NCBI GenBank assembly: GCA_963785745.1
Contig: CAWAWR010000024.1
Span: 124,001 to 188,000, forward strand
Length of the DNA stretch: 64,000 nt
From: VAZQ01 sp963785745
GTDB lineage: Bacteria > Pseudomonadota > Alphaproteobacteria > Rhizobiales > Xanthobacteraceae
Direction: 5' to 3'
Under the pieces are notes generated by a model. That model made no database searches. It was not told the origin of the DNA and saw nothing but the letters and a program-made list of their open reading frames with translations. Within the stretch, counting starts at the first letter, position 1, and the number at the start of each line of letters is the position of its first letter. The position numbers and the translations under genes were made by a program. Positions 28,997-38,065 of the stretch are shown in pieces.

Positions 28997-30529
28997 GCCG
29001 GAGAGTTCGCCCACTCCCGCAACGACTCCAAAGCTCCACCAGAAAAACATCTGCTGCGTCGGCGACGACGACCAGTCGATCTACGGCTGGCGCGGGGCGG
29101 AGGTCGACAACATCCTGCGCTTCGACCACGATTTCCCGGGCGCGAAGATCATCCGGCTGGAGCGCAACTACCGCTCCACCGCCCACATCCTCGCCGCCGC
29201 CTCGCACCTGATCGCGCACAACGAAGGCCGCCTCGGCAAGACGCTGCGCACCGAGGACGTGCCCGGCGAGAAGGTGCAGGTCACCTCCTGCTGGGATTCC
29301 GAGGAGGAGGCGCGCTCGATCGGCGACGAGATCGAGCAGCTCCAGCGCGGCTCTTATGGTCCCTCGGGCACCAGCGAGCCGCACAATCTCGACGAGATCG
29401 CGATCCTGGTGCGCGCGTCGTTCCAGATGCGCGAGTTCGAGGACCGCTTCGTCACGCTCGGCCTGCCCTATCGCGTGATCGGCGGCCCGCGATTCTACGA
29501 GCGCATGGAGATCCGCGACGCGCTGGCCTATCTGCGGCTCGTCGCGCAGCCCGCCGACGACCTCGCCTTCGAGCGCATCGTCAACACGCCCAAGCGCGGG
29601 CTCGGCGACGCCACGCTGAACACGCTGCACAACCACGCCCGCAAGCGGCGCATCCCATTGATGGAAGCGACGCGCGCCATCGTCGAGACCGACGAGATGA
29701 AGCCGCGCCCGCGCAATGCGCTGCGCGAGCTGGTCGCCAATTTCGACCGCTGGCGCGCGATGAAGGACGCCACGCCGCACGGCGAGCTGGCGCAGATCAT
29801 CCTCGACGAGTTCGGCTACACCGACATGTGGCAGAAGGACCGCTCCGCCGACGCCGCCGGCCGCCTCGAAAACCTCAAGGAGCTGGTGCGCTCCATGGAG
29901 GAGTTCGAGAACCTCGCCGGCTTCCTCGAGCACATCTCGCTGGTGATGGACGCCGACAAGAGCGAGAGCGGCGAAGCGGTCTCGATCATGACCATGCATT
30001 CCGCCAAGGGGCTCGAATTCGACACCGTGTTCCTGCCCGGCTGGGAGGAAGGCCTGTTTCCGAGCCAGCGCACGCTCGACGACCAGGGCCGCACCGGCCT
30101 CGAGGAAGAGCGGCGTCTTGCGCATGTCGGGCTCACGCGCGCCCGCCGCCGCGCCAAAATCTATTTCGCCGCCAACCGGCGCATGCACGGGCTGTGGTCG
30201 TCGAACATCCCCTCGCGCTTCCTCGACGAATTGCCGGAGGGGAATGTCGAGGTGCAGGAGGCCAAGGGCGGCTTCGCCTCCGGCATGAGCGCCTACGGCA
30301 ACGCCGGCGGCTCGCGCTTCGACGAGATGACGCATTTCGGCTCGGGCTATTCGACGCCGGGCTGGCAGCGCGCGCAGGCGCGCGGCAAAAGCTTCACCCG
30401 GCGCGACGGCGGCTTCGAGGAGGAAGACGCGTCGCAGGACTACGAGGCCTACGACAGCACCGATATCGGTGCGCGCTCGGGCGGCGGACGCACGTCGCGC
30501 GGCTCAAGCGCACCCCGTAGCTCAGCAAC

Positions 30530-30592
30530 GGGTGGATCCCCTCCCCCCTTGCGGGGGAGGACCACAGAGGGGGGTGGCGCGTTTGGATCAGG
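30530..30592. repeat. G/C-run palindrome read through in uvrD C-terminus
   Basis: CCCTCCCCCCTTGCGGGGGAGG core followed by GAGGGGGGTGGCG, typical of intergenic rhizobial repeats, here encoding GGSPPPLRGRTTEGGG in the helicase linker without a stop. Confidence 0.6.
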
Positions 30593-30823
30593 CCGCGACG
30601 CCGCCCGCCGCCGCGGCCCGCTCACCATCGAAGGCGAGCTCGTCGCCAAATCCACCGGCACCGTCTCCGACTTCTCAATCGGCGACCGCGTGTTTCACCA
30701 GAAATTCGGCAACGGCAACGTCACCGGCGTCGACGGCAACAAGCTCACGATCGCCTTCGACAAGGCCGGCGAGAAGCGCGTGGTGGATAGTTTTGTGGAG
30801 AGGGTGTGAGGACTAGACATCCC

Positions 30824-31036
30824 TCACCCCTTCCCCTTCGTCCCCTTCACCTTCCGCTTGCGCTTGTACGAGCGCTGGCGTTCGCCGCACAGCCATTCGT
30901 CATCATGCGCGAGCGATTTGTAGGACGCCGCCACGTCGAAGTGCGCTTCGCGCTTGTCGCCGGGCGCCGTCTTGCGGCCGGCGCGCAGCGCGTCGGCGGC
31001 CATCTTGCGAAACGTCTTCGATCTGCTGGCCGGCAT
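30824..31036 (-). CDS. small basic hypothetical protein, 70 aa
   Basis: Starts MPASRSKTFRKMAADALRAG and ends in a lysine-rich tail (RSYKRKRKVKGTKGKG). The pattern of a short helical protein with SYKSLAHDDEWL is common in Bradyrhizobium relatives, with no known function. It converges with uvrD with a 14-base gap. The ATG at 31036 is chosen by similarity of start; a longer frame from 31126 is unlikely. Confidence 0.6.
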   Translation of the reverse strand: MPASRSKTFRKMAADALRAGRKTAPGDKREAHFDVAASYKSLAHDDEWLCGERQRSYKRKRKVKGTKGKG

Positions 31037-31203
31037 GGGCGCGCTGTCCAATCCTGCAAATGGTCGCGTGATCGAAACACGATGCAACGCACTCACGAAT
31101 AAACGGACAATCGGCGAGCCGGTCACTTGTAATAGCTGACTTCGTAGTCAATTGAATGATCTGACCGGAAATATTTCCAGTCAGGAATTTGAAAGATAAT
31201 CCT

Positions 31204-31354
31204 ATGACCAATGTCAACATTGCTGCCGCCGAGCCGAACAAGCCGAACTCCCGCGCAGCCTGCCCAGAACCCGCAACAGAACCAGCAGCAGGGCGACCAG
31301 AGCCAGCAGCAGGGCGGCCAGCCCAACAAGGACAAGCCGGCGCAGCAGAAGTAA
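31204..31354 (+). CDS. Gln-rich small protein, about 49 aa (frameshifted as sequenced)
   Basis: MTNVNIAAAEPNKPNS in one frame continues after about 31245 in another as QPAQNPQQNQQQGDQSQQQG and ends DKPAQQK. One extra base reconciles them. A terminator follows 16 bases after the TAA, supporting this reading rather than the long alternative frame. Low-complexity, probably disordered; unknown role. Confidence 0.55.
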
Positions 31355-31370
31355 GCGGCACCGAGATACG

Positions 31371-31404
31371 AAAGGCCCGGCTTTCCCCAAAGAGCCGGGC
31401 CTTT
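31371..31404 (+). terminator. rho-independent terminator
   Basis: AAAGGCCCGGCT (31371-31382) pairs with AGCCGGGCCTTT (31393-31404); it follows the Gln-rich gene. Confidence 0.75.
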
Positions 31405-31445
31405 CGTCACTTGACGCTTGGTCGTCATTCGGGAGGAGCGCTTCA

Positions 31446-31783
31446 TGCACAACGATCCGACGATGCGGCAACATCCGTCGCCGATCGCCACCGTGACCTC
31501 CACCAAGACCGCGATCTACAACCCGCCGGAGGACGGATTTCCGTTCGTGGCGGCGGTGTTCGATCCGAGCGGCACGATCCAGGCGTTCCGCGCATTTCCG
31601 TCGCGGCGCGAGGCCGAAACTTTCGTGCAGGCGTACATGCAGGACAATGCCGGCGAGCACGGCCTGAGCGGATCCGGATTCAGCCTGGAAGAGCCGACGA
31701 CCGTTCCGCGCGGCTCCGATTCACCGCCGCATCTGAAACGCCACCAGCGCGGCGATCATCATCGCGCCGCCGAGCGCCTGTAG
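31446..31783 (+). CDS. hypothetical protein, C-terminus replaced by duplicated DNA
   Basis: MHNDPTMRQHPSPIATVTS then a compact domain (NPPEDGFPFVAAVFDPSG, AFPSRREAETFVQAYM). GGGAGGAG lies upstream of the ATG. From residue 92 (31721 on) the frame runs into an 85-base copy of the eamA 3' end read antisense, so the last 20 residues (PPHLKRHQRGDHHRAAERL) are not original. No known family. Confidence 0.55.
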
Positions 31784-31805
31784 GGGCGCGATCACCTCGC
31801 CGAGT
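31721..31805. repeat. 85-bp direct repeat, left copy
   Basis: Matches 32929-33013 with four mismatches. The copy corresponds to the 3' end of the eamA gene and starts exactly at its stop codon. The two copies flank a segment with the lipoprotein gene. Confidence 0.9.
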
Positions 31806-31872
31806 TCAATCCGATCGACGAACTTTGTAGATGGGGGCAGCGCGATACACGCACCGCGCTGCCCTCTGTCTG

Positions 31873-32814
31873 TCAGAACCTCGGAGCGATCGAACGGATT
31901 TCCAGATTCTGAAGAGCGCGGTCGAGGCGCTGCTCCACGTCAGGAGAGATCGGTTTTGGCCGCGGGCGTCCCCGCTGCTCGACTGCCCTTGGCGCTGCAG
32001 CCTTCTTCCCCATCCCCCTCTTTGGTTCGCCTTTGACCTCGGCCGTCACGCCGATGATGGGCGGCGGAGCGACTTTCGGCGGAACGGGGCATGGGCGTGC
32101 AAGGTTGACGACACAGACCTTGGTATAATCCGGAGCCTCCGGATCAACGTACTCGATGGCGATATCGAGAATGTGGAAGCTCTTTGCGTGCAGAGAAAAT
32201 ATCCCGCTGCCGCGCGATCTGCGCAGAACATAGGCGGGGGTCAGCCTCAGACTACCGTCCAGCGTGAACTCGATCCGGTGCGACAGACTCTTCGGGCGCG
32301 GGAAAGGATTATTGGCATTGTGCGATTGCAGCACAGTCACGAACCATTCGCGCAAACCAAGATCGCCCTGGAGGGGCGGATAGGCCTTGTTGCCAATGTC
32401 CTTGCACCACGATGGCTCAGATCTCGCAAACCCGAGATTGAAGCCATAGGTGGCAATGCGGTTTGCGCCGCCGAGGACGCCGGCTTGAAAGCCGACCGAA
32501 TAAGTCCCTGATTGGAACGGTCCAAGAAGACTTACTTCCGGCGTCGCGCCGCCATCGGTGTTCATCTGGAGCGTAAGGACGGCCTTCGCTACGTAGTTCG
32601 TGACCCACGCAAATGGCCGGGCACCGCGGTCGTCGGTGATTGAGCCGAGTTCCACGATTGCTTCCCGCACCTCGCACTGAACGCGATCGACAACGCCGGC
32701 AATCAGCTTGGTGTCTTGCCCGACGATTGGAAGCGCAGGCACCCCCGTGCATCCCGTTCCAAGCAACGCAATTGCCACGCACAGTCCCACATTCGCACCA
32801 ACATTGGCTCGCAT
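31873..32814 (-). CDS. putative lipoprotein, 313 aa
   Basis: Signal peptide with lipobox LLGTGC (cysteine at residue 22), so probably anchored to a membrane facing the periplasm. The body has no recognised domain; it contains a region beginning VVDRVQCEVREAIVE and ends in a basic, Pro-rich tail (KPISPDVEQRLDRAL). GGGGAGGGG precedes the ATG. The gene sits between two direct copies of the eamA 3' end, suggesting it was inserted. Confidence 0.7.
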   Translation of the reverse strand: MRANVGANVGLCVAIALLGTGCTGVPALPIVGQDTKLIAGVVDRVQCEVREAIVELGSITDDRGARPFAWVTNYVAKAVLTLQMNTDGGATPEVSLLGPFQSGTYSVGFQAGVLGGANRIATYGFNLGFARSEPSWCKDIGNKAYPPLQGDLGLREWFVTVLQSHNANNPFPRPKSLSHRIEFTLDGSLRLTPAYVLRRSRGSGIFSLHAKSFHILDIAIEYVDPEAPDYTKVCVVNLARPCPVPPKVAPPPIIGVTAEVKGEPKRGMGKKAAAPRAVEQRGRPRPKPISPDVEQRLDRALQNLEIRSIAPRF

Positions 32815-32928
32815 ATCCCCCTCCCCTACTCTCGGCTTCTCGCCTTAGGGTTGTTATTCTGTTAGGTTGTATTGTTGGATGCAAGTGTATCGTTGGTGGT
32901 ACTGAAGAATCGTGCCGGCGTTCGGCCC

Positions 32929-33013
32929 TCACCGCCGCATCTGAAACGCCACCAGCGCCGCGATCATCACCGCGCCGCCGAGCGCCTGCAGGGGCGTGAT
33001 CACCTCGCCGAGG
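32929..33013. repeat. 85-bp direct repeat, right copy (eamA 3' end)
   Basis: The functional copy: it encodes the last residues of the EamA transporter (EVITPLQALGGAVMIAAL region) and its stop. Confidence 0.9.
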
Positions 33014-33814
33014 AAGATCGCCGAGCCGATGGTCGCGAGCAGCGGCTCGAGGTTCATGAACAGCGCGGTGCGGAACGGGCCGATGCGCGCGGTCGAGACG
33101 AACACCATCAGCACCGCGATCGCCATCGCGATGCTCGAGCCGATCAGCGCAAACCAGCCGAGCGTGGTCACCGGCGGGTGCCAGTTCGCGGTCGCGAGCG
33201 CGGCGGCGATGAACACCGCGGTCGCCGCGATCAGCGACCACAGGCTGATCAGCCGCGGGTCGGAGCCCTGCAGCTTGGTTCGGGTGAGCAGCAGGATCAC
33301 AACGCGGGTGCAGGCGGACAGCACCGCGAAGGCAATGCCTAAGAGCGCGACGCCGCCGGGATGCGCGCCGATCATCAATGCGAGCCCAGCAAAGGCGGCG
33401 AGTGCCGCGAGCAGGCCGGCAACGCCAAGCCGCTCGACCCCGAACGCCGCGGCGGCGAGCCCGGTGAGCAGCGGGTAGGTGAAATAGGTGAGGATCGCGA
33501 GCGGCACCTCCATCGCCTCGATCGCCTTGAACAGCAGGAAGACGTTGGCGGCGAACAGGAGGCCGATGAACAGCGCAAGGCGCCGCGCCGGCGTGGTCAG
33601 TGGCTTCGGCTTGGCGCCGGCGAACAGGCACGAGGAAGAGCAGCGGCACGCCGATGAGGCCGCGGAACAGCGCCATGGTGAGCACGTCGGCTTGCGCGTC
33701 CAGCTGCACCCGGGTGGCGACGTCGGCGAAGCCGAAGGACGCGGCCGCCACCAGCGCAGGCGCGATGGCGGCGAGACCGGTCGGGCCGGTCGGATGGAAC
33801 GGCGGCTGACTCAA
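32929..33814 (-). CDS. EamA/DMT-family transporter (frameshifted as sequenced)
   Basis: Ten-span drug/metabolite exporter. The first part (LAAIAPALVAAASFGFADVA) and the second (MEVPLAILTYFTYPLLTGLA ... EPLLATIGSAIFLGEVITPLQ) are joined by removing one base near 33631, giving about 294 residues. The two EamA repeats are recognisable. The start appears to be a TTG at 33814. Substrate unknown. Confidence 0.83.
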
Positions 33815-33974
33815 TGTGTTGATCCCCGGCGTGATGGCCGGGCGAAGCCAGGCGTCTCACGAGATGCGTCGCACATTCTACGGAACGAATGCGCAACCGT
33901 CTTGGAAAAGCTCACGCGCGTTGTAGGATTTCAACATCGCCGCACTGCGGCTTGTCGACAGGGAGAGAACTGCC

Positions 33975-34121
33975 ATGGCCAAACGGACCACGCATCGCAG
34001 CTCCAAGGGCACCAAGCTTTATGCGGTGCGCGACAAGAAGGGCAAGTTCAAGGACATCCAGAGCTACAAGCGGGCGCACTCCGCCGACCTGCGCAAGAAG
34101 GGCACCAAGGGCGACAAGTGA
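33975..34121 (+). CDS. small basic protein, 48 aa
   Basis: MAKRTTHRSSKGTKLYAVRD then KFKDIQSYKRAHSADLRKK; very lysine-rich, likely binding nucleic acid or ribosomes. GGGAGAG precedes the ATG. Short proteins of this pattern recur in Bradyrhizobium relatives; function unknown. Confidence 0.65.
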   Translation: MAKRTTHRSSKGTKLYAVRDKKGKFKDIQSYKRAHSADLRKKGTKGDK

Positions 34122-34150
34122 GCGCGCTCAACGCGAGCACCTACCAAGCA

Positions 34151-34312
34151 CCGTCATCCTGAGGTGCGAGCGAAGCTCGCCTCGAAGGATGCACGGGCAC
34201 TGATACAGCAACTTGCTGCGATTCCCGGGCCGTCGTCCTTCGAGGCTCGGCCCACAGCGCGTCGAAGACGCACGTGAACACGGTTAGCGGGCCGAGCACC
34301 TCAGGATGACGG
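34151..34312. repeat. MITE-like element with 17-bp terminal inverted repeats
   Basis: CCGTCATCCTGAGGTGC (34151-34167) is the perfect reverse complement of 34296-34312. The 162-bp body has an inner CCTCGAAGGAT/GTCCTTCGAGG palindrome. This is a familiar dispersed repeat of Bradyrhizobium and Rhodopseudomonas genomes. Confidence 0.85.
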
Positions 34313-34352
34313 ATCGAGGGTGGGTGCAAGCGGCGCAATAACGACCGCCGGC

Positions 34353-34387
34353 GCAAAAGCAAAAGCGGCCCGCGTAAGCGGGCCGCT
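34353..34387 (-). terminator. rho-independent terminator of the DUF3597 gene
   Basis: AGCGGCCCGC pairs with GCGGGCCGCT (34364-34387); on the minus strand it is followed by TTTTGCTTTTG. Confidence 0.75.
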
Positions 34388-34425
34388 CGATCCGTTGGCT
34401 TGAGGCCTATGCGACAGGCCGAACG

Positions 34426-34800
34426 CTATTTCAGGCTGTCCGGCACGGTGCCGCCCGACTCCATGAGCTTCGCCATCACCTGCTTGTGCAGCCAGATGTT
34501 CATCTCGGCGGAGCCGTCGAGCGCGCCGGTGTAGCCGAGCTCCTTGGCGAGCTCCTTGCGCGCGTTGAGGCTGGAGTCGAGGTCGAGCAGCTTCATCAGG
34601 TCGACGATCGATTGCTTCCAATTGTAATCGGTGCGGCCGGTCTCGTCGGCCTTCTTCTGGATCATCGCTTCGACCTGCTCGCGGGTCATCGGGGTCGGCT
34701 TGCCGACGCCGGTGACCGCAGTGGCTGCGCCTGCAACCGCCGCGCCGGCGGCTTTCGCGGTGCCGAAGATCGCGTTCACGATACTGCCGAAAATGCTCAT
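34426..34800 (-). CDS. DUF3597 family protein
   Basis: 124 residues starting MSIFGSIVNAIFGTAKAAGA, an Ala/Gly-rich N-terminus, then TREQVEAMIQKKADETG and NWKQSIVDLMKLLDLDSSLN, characteristic of DUF3597. This domain binds small polar ligands or peptidoglycan-related structures in some annotated relatives; the role is not established. The gene has its own terminator. No EcfG site was seen on its side. Confidence 0.85.
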   Translation of the reverse strand: MSIFGSIVNAIFGTAKAAGAAVAGAATAVTGVGKPTPMTREQVEAMIQKKADETGRTDYNWKQSIVDLMKLLDLDSSLNARKELAKELGYTGALDGSAEMNIWLHKQVMAKLMESGGTVPDSLK

Positions 34801-35028
34801 GGAAACTACTCCTCGCTGGCGCACCGGGCGGTGCTGCGGACCAGATGTATTGGACGCACGCGACTTACAATATTCCGTAACGACCATGGACATTTGCGCG
34901 CGCACTGGCAAGCAGCGCGTTACCATGTTTGCACGCGTGCGCGCGCGATCTTGCACGCACGCGTATGCGTCCGGCAGCAGTGCCGCAAATCTGTCGCAAT
35001 TGCGGCGCGGCTTTGTTTGCCCAGCGGC

Positions 35029-35056
35029 GGAACGCTGTCGCGCGTTCGCCGTTACG
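35029..35056 (+). promoter_or_regulatory. EcfG-type stress promoter (GGAAC-N16-CGTTAC)
   Basis: GGAAC at 35029-35033, 16-base spacer, CGTT at 35050-35053. It lies 70-95 bases upstream of the GlsB/YeaQ-type stress gene. Confidence 0.78.
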
Positions 35057-35124
35057 TTAGACCATTGACTTGAGCATTTTGACTTCGCGGGCGCACGGCC
35101 CGCGCAACGCGGAGGGCAATCGCC

Positions 35125-35409
35125 ATGAGCGGCATTATCTGGATCATCATCATTGGTTTCGTCGCCGGCATGGTTGCGCGCTGGCTGTCGTCGGGACCGA
35201 ATACGCCGACCGGCTTCATCCTCACCACCGTGCTCGGCATCGCCGGCGCCTTCCTCGCGACCTTCATCGGCCAGACCATCGGCTGGTACCGGGCCGACCA
35301 GGGCGCGGGCTTCATCGCCGCGACGCTCGGCGCGGTGCTGGTGCTGTTCATCTGGAACCGGCTGGTTGCCCGCGGCGTCATCGGCGACCCTGGCAATCCC
35401 AGAGTCTAG
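35125..35409 (+). CDS. GlsB/YeaQ/YmgE-type stress membrane protein
   Basis: 94-residue inner-membrane protein with three spans (GIIWIIIIGFVAGMVARWL, GFILTTVLGIAGAFLATFIG, GFIAATLGAVLVLFIW). The family (also called transglycosylase-associated) is induced by general stress in many bacteria. GGAGGG lies before the ATG and an EcfG promoter lies upstream. Confidence 0.9.
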   Translation: MSGIIWIIIIGFVAGMVARWLSSGPNTPTGFILTTVLGIAGAFLATFIGQTIGWYRADQGAGFIAATLGAVLVLFIWNRLVARGVIGDPGNPRV

Positions 35410-35498
35410 TTCCTATCTCGCGCTCGCGAACGGAACTCCGTTCGCACCTAGACAGTTTCGCCTTTGTCACTTGTCGCGTTTAGCTTCTGGAGGCTCCC

Positions 35499-36268
35499 AT
35501 GGGACTGATGGATATCCTGAACGGCATGCAGAACGGCCCCCGCGGCCAAAAACAGCCGACGCCTCCGGGACAAGGCGGCGGTGGCATGTCACCGATCATG
35601 ATGGCCCTGCTCGGCCTGCTTGCTTACAAGGCCGTGAAGGGCATGACCGGCAGCGGAGCACCCGCGGGCACGCCGCCCGGGGCACCGCCCACGCTCCCGC
35701 CCGGCACCCGCACCGCGCAAGGTGGCGGCGGACTCGGTGACATCCTCGGCGGCATGCTCAATGGACCGCGCGGCAACCCCGGCGGCGCACCGCAGCCCCT
35801 GCCACCCAGCGCGCGCACCGGCGCTCCCGGCGGTGGCGGACTCGGCGACCTCCTCGGCGGCTTGCTTGGCGGCGGTCAGCAGCCCGGCGGACGTCCCGGC
35901 GGCCCGATGGCGGGCAATGCCGGCGGTATGCCTGGAGGTCTCGGTGGTGTTCTGGGCGGCCTGCTTGGCGGCGCCGCCGCAGGCAGCGTGCTCAACGGCG
36001 GGCTCGGCCAGGTGCTGCAGGATCTGCAGCGCTCGGGCCAGGGCCGCACCGCGCAATCCTGGATCAGCCGCGGCGAGAACGAAAGCATCGCACCCGACGA
36101 TCTCGCCAATGCGCTCGGCGCCGACACCATCAACACGCTTTCGCAGCGAGACCGGGATGTCACGCGACGATCTGCTGCGCGGGCTTGAGCCAGAACCTGC
36201 CGGACTTGGTCGATCAGCTCACGCCGGACGGCCGCCTGCCGTCCGAGGAGGAAGCCAGCCGCTGGTGA
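35499..36268 (+). CDS. yidB: YidB/DUF937 family protein (two frameshifts as sequenced)
   Basis: A Gly/Pro-rich N-terminal region with two copies of GGGLGDLLGG-type repeats (about 80 and 117) and a YidB-like C-terminal domain (APDDLANALGADTINTLSQR). Extra bases near 36137 and 36187 break the tail; corrected, it continues TGMSRDDLLRGLSQNLPDLV and ends EEEASRW at 36268, total about 255 residues. A terminator follows. An off-spaced EcfG-like site is at 35432. Function unknown. Confidence 0.82.
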
Positions 36269-36312
36269 CGATTGCCGGCGTCCGTTGACGCCAAAGATTT
36301 GGCTAGACACCA

Positions 36313-36349
36313 CGGGAGAGCGGCCGACGGCCCTCTCCCGTTTTCTTTT
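36313..36349 (+). terminator. rho-independent terminator
   Basis: CGGGAGAG with an inner GGCCGACGGCC hairpin pairs with CTCTCCCG (36333-36340), followed by TTTTCTTTT. Confidence 0.82.
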
Positions 36350-36379
36350 GCCGATGATTTTCGCTATTGCCTGTGCGGC

Positions 36380-36878
36380 ATGTCCGCCGCGAAGCCGATC
36401 ATTCTCTATGTCGACGCCGACGCCTGCCCGGTGAAGCAGGAGGTCTATCGCGTGGCCGAGCGCTTCCTCGCGCGCGGCACGCTCCTCAAGGTCGTCGTGG
36501 TCTCGAACGCGCCGATCGCGGTGCCCCGCGAGGACTCATGTCGAGCGCGTCGTGGTCGGCTCCGGCATGGACGAGGCCGACAACTACATCGCCGAGCGCG
36601 CCGGACCGGGCGACGTCGTGATCACGGCCGACGTGCCGCTCGCGGCGCGCGCGGTGAAGGCGGGCGCAGAGGCGATCGCGCCGAACGGCAAGCCGTTCAC
36701 CGAAGACGCCATCGGCATGACGCTCGCCACCCGCAACCTGATGAGCGACCTGCGCAGCGCGGGCGTCGTCACCTCCGGGCCGAAACCGTTTGCCGCGCAG
36801 GACCGTTCGCGCTTCCTGTCGGGGCTCGATGCCGCGCTCACGCGGCTCATCCGCGCTGGCTTCGGCAAGGCGGAGTAA
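36380..36878 (+). CDS. yaiI: YaiI/YqxD (DUF188) family protein (frameshifted as sequenced)
   Basis: PIN-like fold protein. The N-terminus IILYVDADACPVKQEVYRVA, then after one extra base near 36530 VVGSGMDEADNYIAERAGPG, VVITADVPLAARAVKAGA and NGKPFTEDAIGMTLATRNLM complete the family. Corrected length about 165 residues. The conserved aspartates (DADACP, D in MDEADN, TADVPLA) are intact. Probable nuclease-like role, not established. Confidence 0.86.
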
Positions 36879-36958
36879 GCGGGCGCACCCGCAATTCTAC
36901 GGCGGGCAGCCAAACCGAATGCCGTGTCGAACGTTGTCCTCCACGTCAGGAGGAAACC

Positions 36959-37249
36959 ATGACAATCACGCGGCTCATCTTCATCACCATCGACCCAGCC
37001 GATACCGACCAAGCCATGCAGGTCTGGAAGAAAGAATGCGCACCGCTGATGATCCAGCAGAAGGGCTGCATTTCGGAGCGGCTCTTGCGCAGCCGCGAGG
37101 CGCACGAATTCATCTCCTGCTCGGAGTGGGAATCCGAGGTCGACATCGAGATGTATGTGCACAGCGACGCCCACGCCGAGATCGTGCGTCATACGCGTGG
37201 CCTGAAAGGCGCGAAGGCGGAAGTGAAGCTCTACGAGGCGGTGAACTAG
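36959..37249 (+). CDS. antibiotic biosynthesis monooxygenase (ABM) domain protein
   Basis: 96-residue dimeric ferredoxin-like domain: ITRLIFITIDPADTDQAM ... ERLLRSREAHEFISCSEWES ... HTRGLKGAKAEVKLYE. Family members are small cofactor-free oxygenases or heme-degrading enzymes. CAGGAGGAAA precedes the ATG. Its 3' half overlaps the convergent parA frame by 140 bases. Confidence 0.8.
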   Translation: MTITRLIFITIDPADTDQAMQVWKKECAPLMIQQKGCISERLLRSREAHEFISCSEWESEVDIEMYVHSDAHAEIVRHTRGLKGAKAEVKLYEAVN

Positions 37250-37943
37250 CTAGCGCCGCCTGCCCTTGCGTCAGGCTCGCGGTCGCTTCCGCGTCGGCAT
37301 AGTGCGCGTTGATCGCGGCGACGCTCTTCTCGACCGCGCTCCAGAGTTTGGCGATCTCGGCGGCGGCGAGCGAGGAAGGCTCGGCCTCGCCGGCGCTGGC
37401 GCCCTCGGCGAGCGTGGAGCTGAACGACGCGCGATGGCTGATCTGTCCGGCGAACACCGGCACGCCTTCGCGCTCGAGATAGGCGCGCGACTGCGCCACC
37501 GCCGGCGCCTCGCGCACGCCGCGCTTCACCGGACAGGCGTTGAGCACCACCGCATAGGGCTTGTTGCGCTCGCGCGCGGTCTTCACCGTCTCGCGCACCG
37601 CGTCGAGATCGAGGAAGCCGGGCCGCGCCGGGACCAGCACCAGCGTCGCCGCGCGGATCGCTTCCTGCACGACCACCCACATCGTGGGCGAGGTGTCGAT
37701 GAACACCCACTCGATGCCCGCCACCTGCGCCATCGCGATCGCCCGGTCGATGCCGCGCTCGGCGGTCGCGAACGGCAGCGCCGCGTCCGCGCGCAGCCGG
37801 TTGCACAGCGCCAGCGAGCCCTGTGGATCTCCGTCGATGACCTGGCACTTGTAACCCTGCGATCGCGCGAGCGCGGCGAGGTGGGCGCAGAGCGTGGTCT
37901 TGCCCGCGCCGCCTTTACGCGAAGCCACCGTGATGACGTTCAT
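37110..37943 (-). CDS. ParA-family ATPase with anomalous C-terminus
   Basis: Starts MNVITVASRKGGAGKTTLCA with the deviant Walker A (KGGAGKTT), then VIDGDPQGSLALCNRL and WVFIDTSPTM (switch/Walker B). ParA proteins position DNA or protein cargo. The paralogue at 42103-42780 ends shortly after AIHGHYAG; here the frame runs on after AINAHYADAEATAS for about 50 more basic residues over the ABM gene, so the last part (below about 37250) is probably not native. A ribbon-helix-helix gene is just upstream on the same strand. Confidence 0.82.
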   Translation of the reverse strand: MNVITVASRKGGAGKTTLCAHLAALARSQGYKCQVIDGDPQGSLALCNRLRADAALPFATAERGIDRAIAMAQVAGIEWVFIDTSPTMWVVVQEAIRAATLVLVPARPGFLDLDAVRETVKTARERNKPYAVVLNACPVKRGVREAPAVAQSRAYLEREGVPVFAGQISHRASFSSTLAEGASAGEAEPSSLAAAEIAKLWSAVEKSVAAINAHYADAEATASLTQGQAALASSPPRRASLPPSRLSGHAYDARSRRGRRCAHTSRCRPRIPTPSRR

Positions 37944-38065
37944 CGAGGCCGCTCCCCCCGTGTCGGGATACCGCAGCCTTGGGCCTGACTGGTTAACGAA
38001 CGGTAAAGGGCGGTGGCACGGCCCGATTGGCGGCCGTTACCAAGACTCTCTCTGGTGGTCTGCTT

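Larger units (their letters stand above)
28044..30809 (+). pseudogene. uvrD: UvrD-family DNA helicase interrupted by a palindromic element
   Basis: Superfamily 1A helicase for mismatch and excision repair. Walker A GAGTGKTRVLTTR, motif II DEYQDTN, motif III GDDDQSIYGWRGA, motif IV LERNYRS, and MHSAKGLEF plus GLTRARRRA are all present. Between motif II (ends 28830) and motif III (starts about 29064) lies a foreign palindrome (28879 to about 29000) carrying two consecutive in-frame TGA codons at 28932-28937. The flanking parts remain in the same frame. A second repeat (about 30530-30592) is read through in the C-terminal linker. As sequenced, the product is a truncated ATPase part plus a possible separate fragment from an internal ATG at 28956. 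Confidence 0.9.

Noticed and set aside
27957..30335. Very long minus-strand frame antisense to uvrD
   Set aside because: Low-complexity Arg/Ala/His-rich translation caused by high GC; the plus strand has all helicase motifs.
31204..31830. Long frame continuing the Gln-rich gene
   Set aside because: It runs through a terminator and over the next start; the alternative frame ends properly at 31354.
35432..35458. GGAAC followed by AGTTTC upstream of yidB
   Set aside because: Spacing is one base longer than in the exact matches and the base before GTT is A; too weak to call a promoter.
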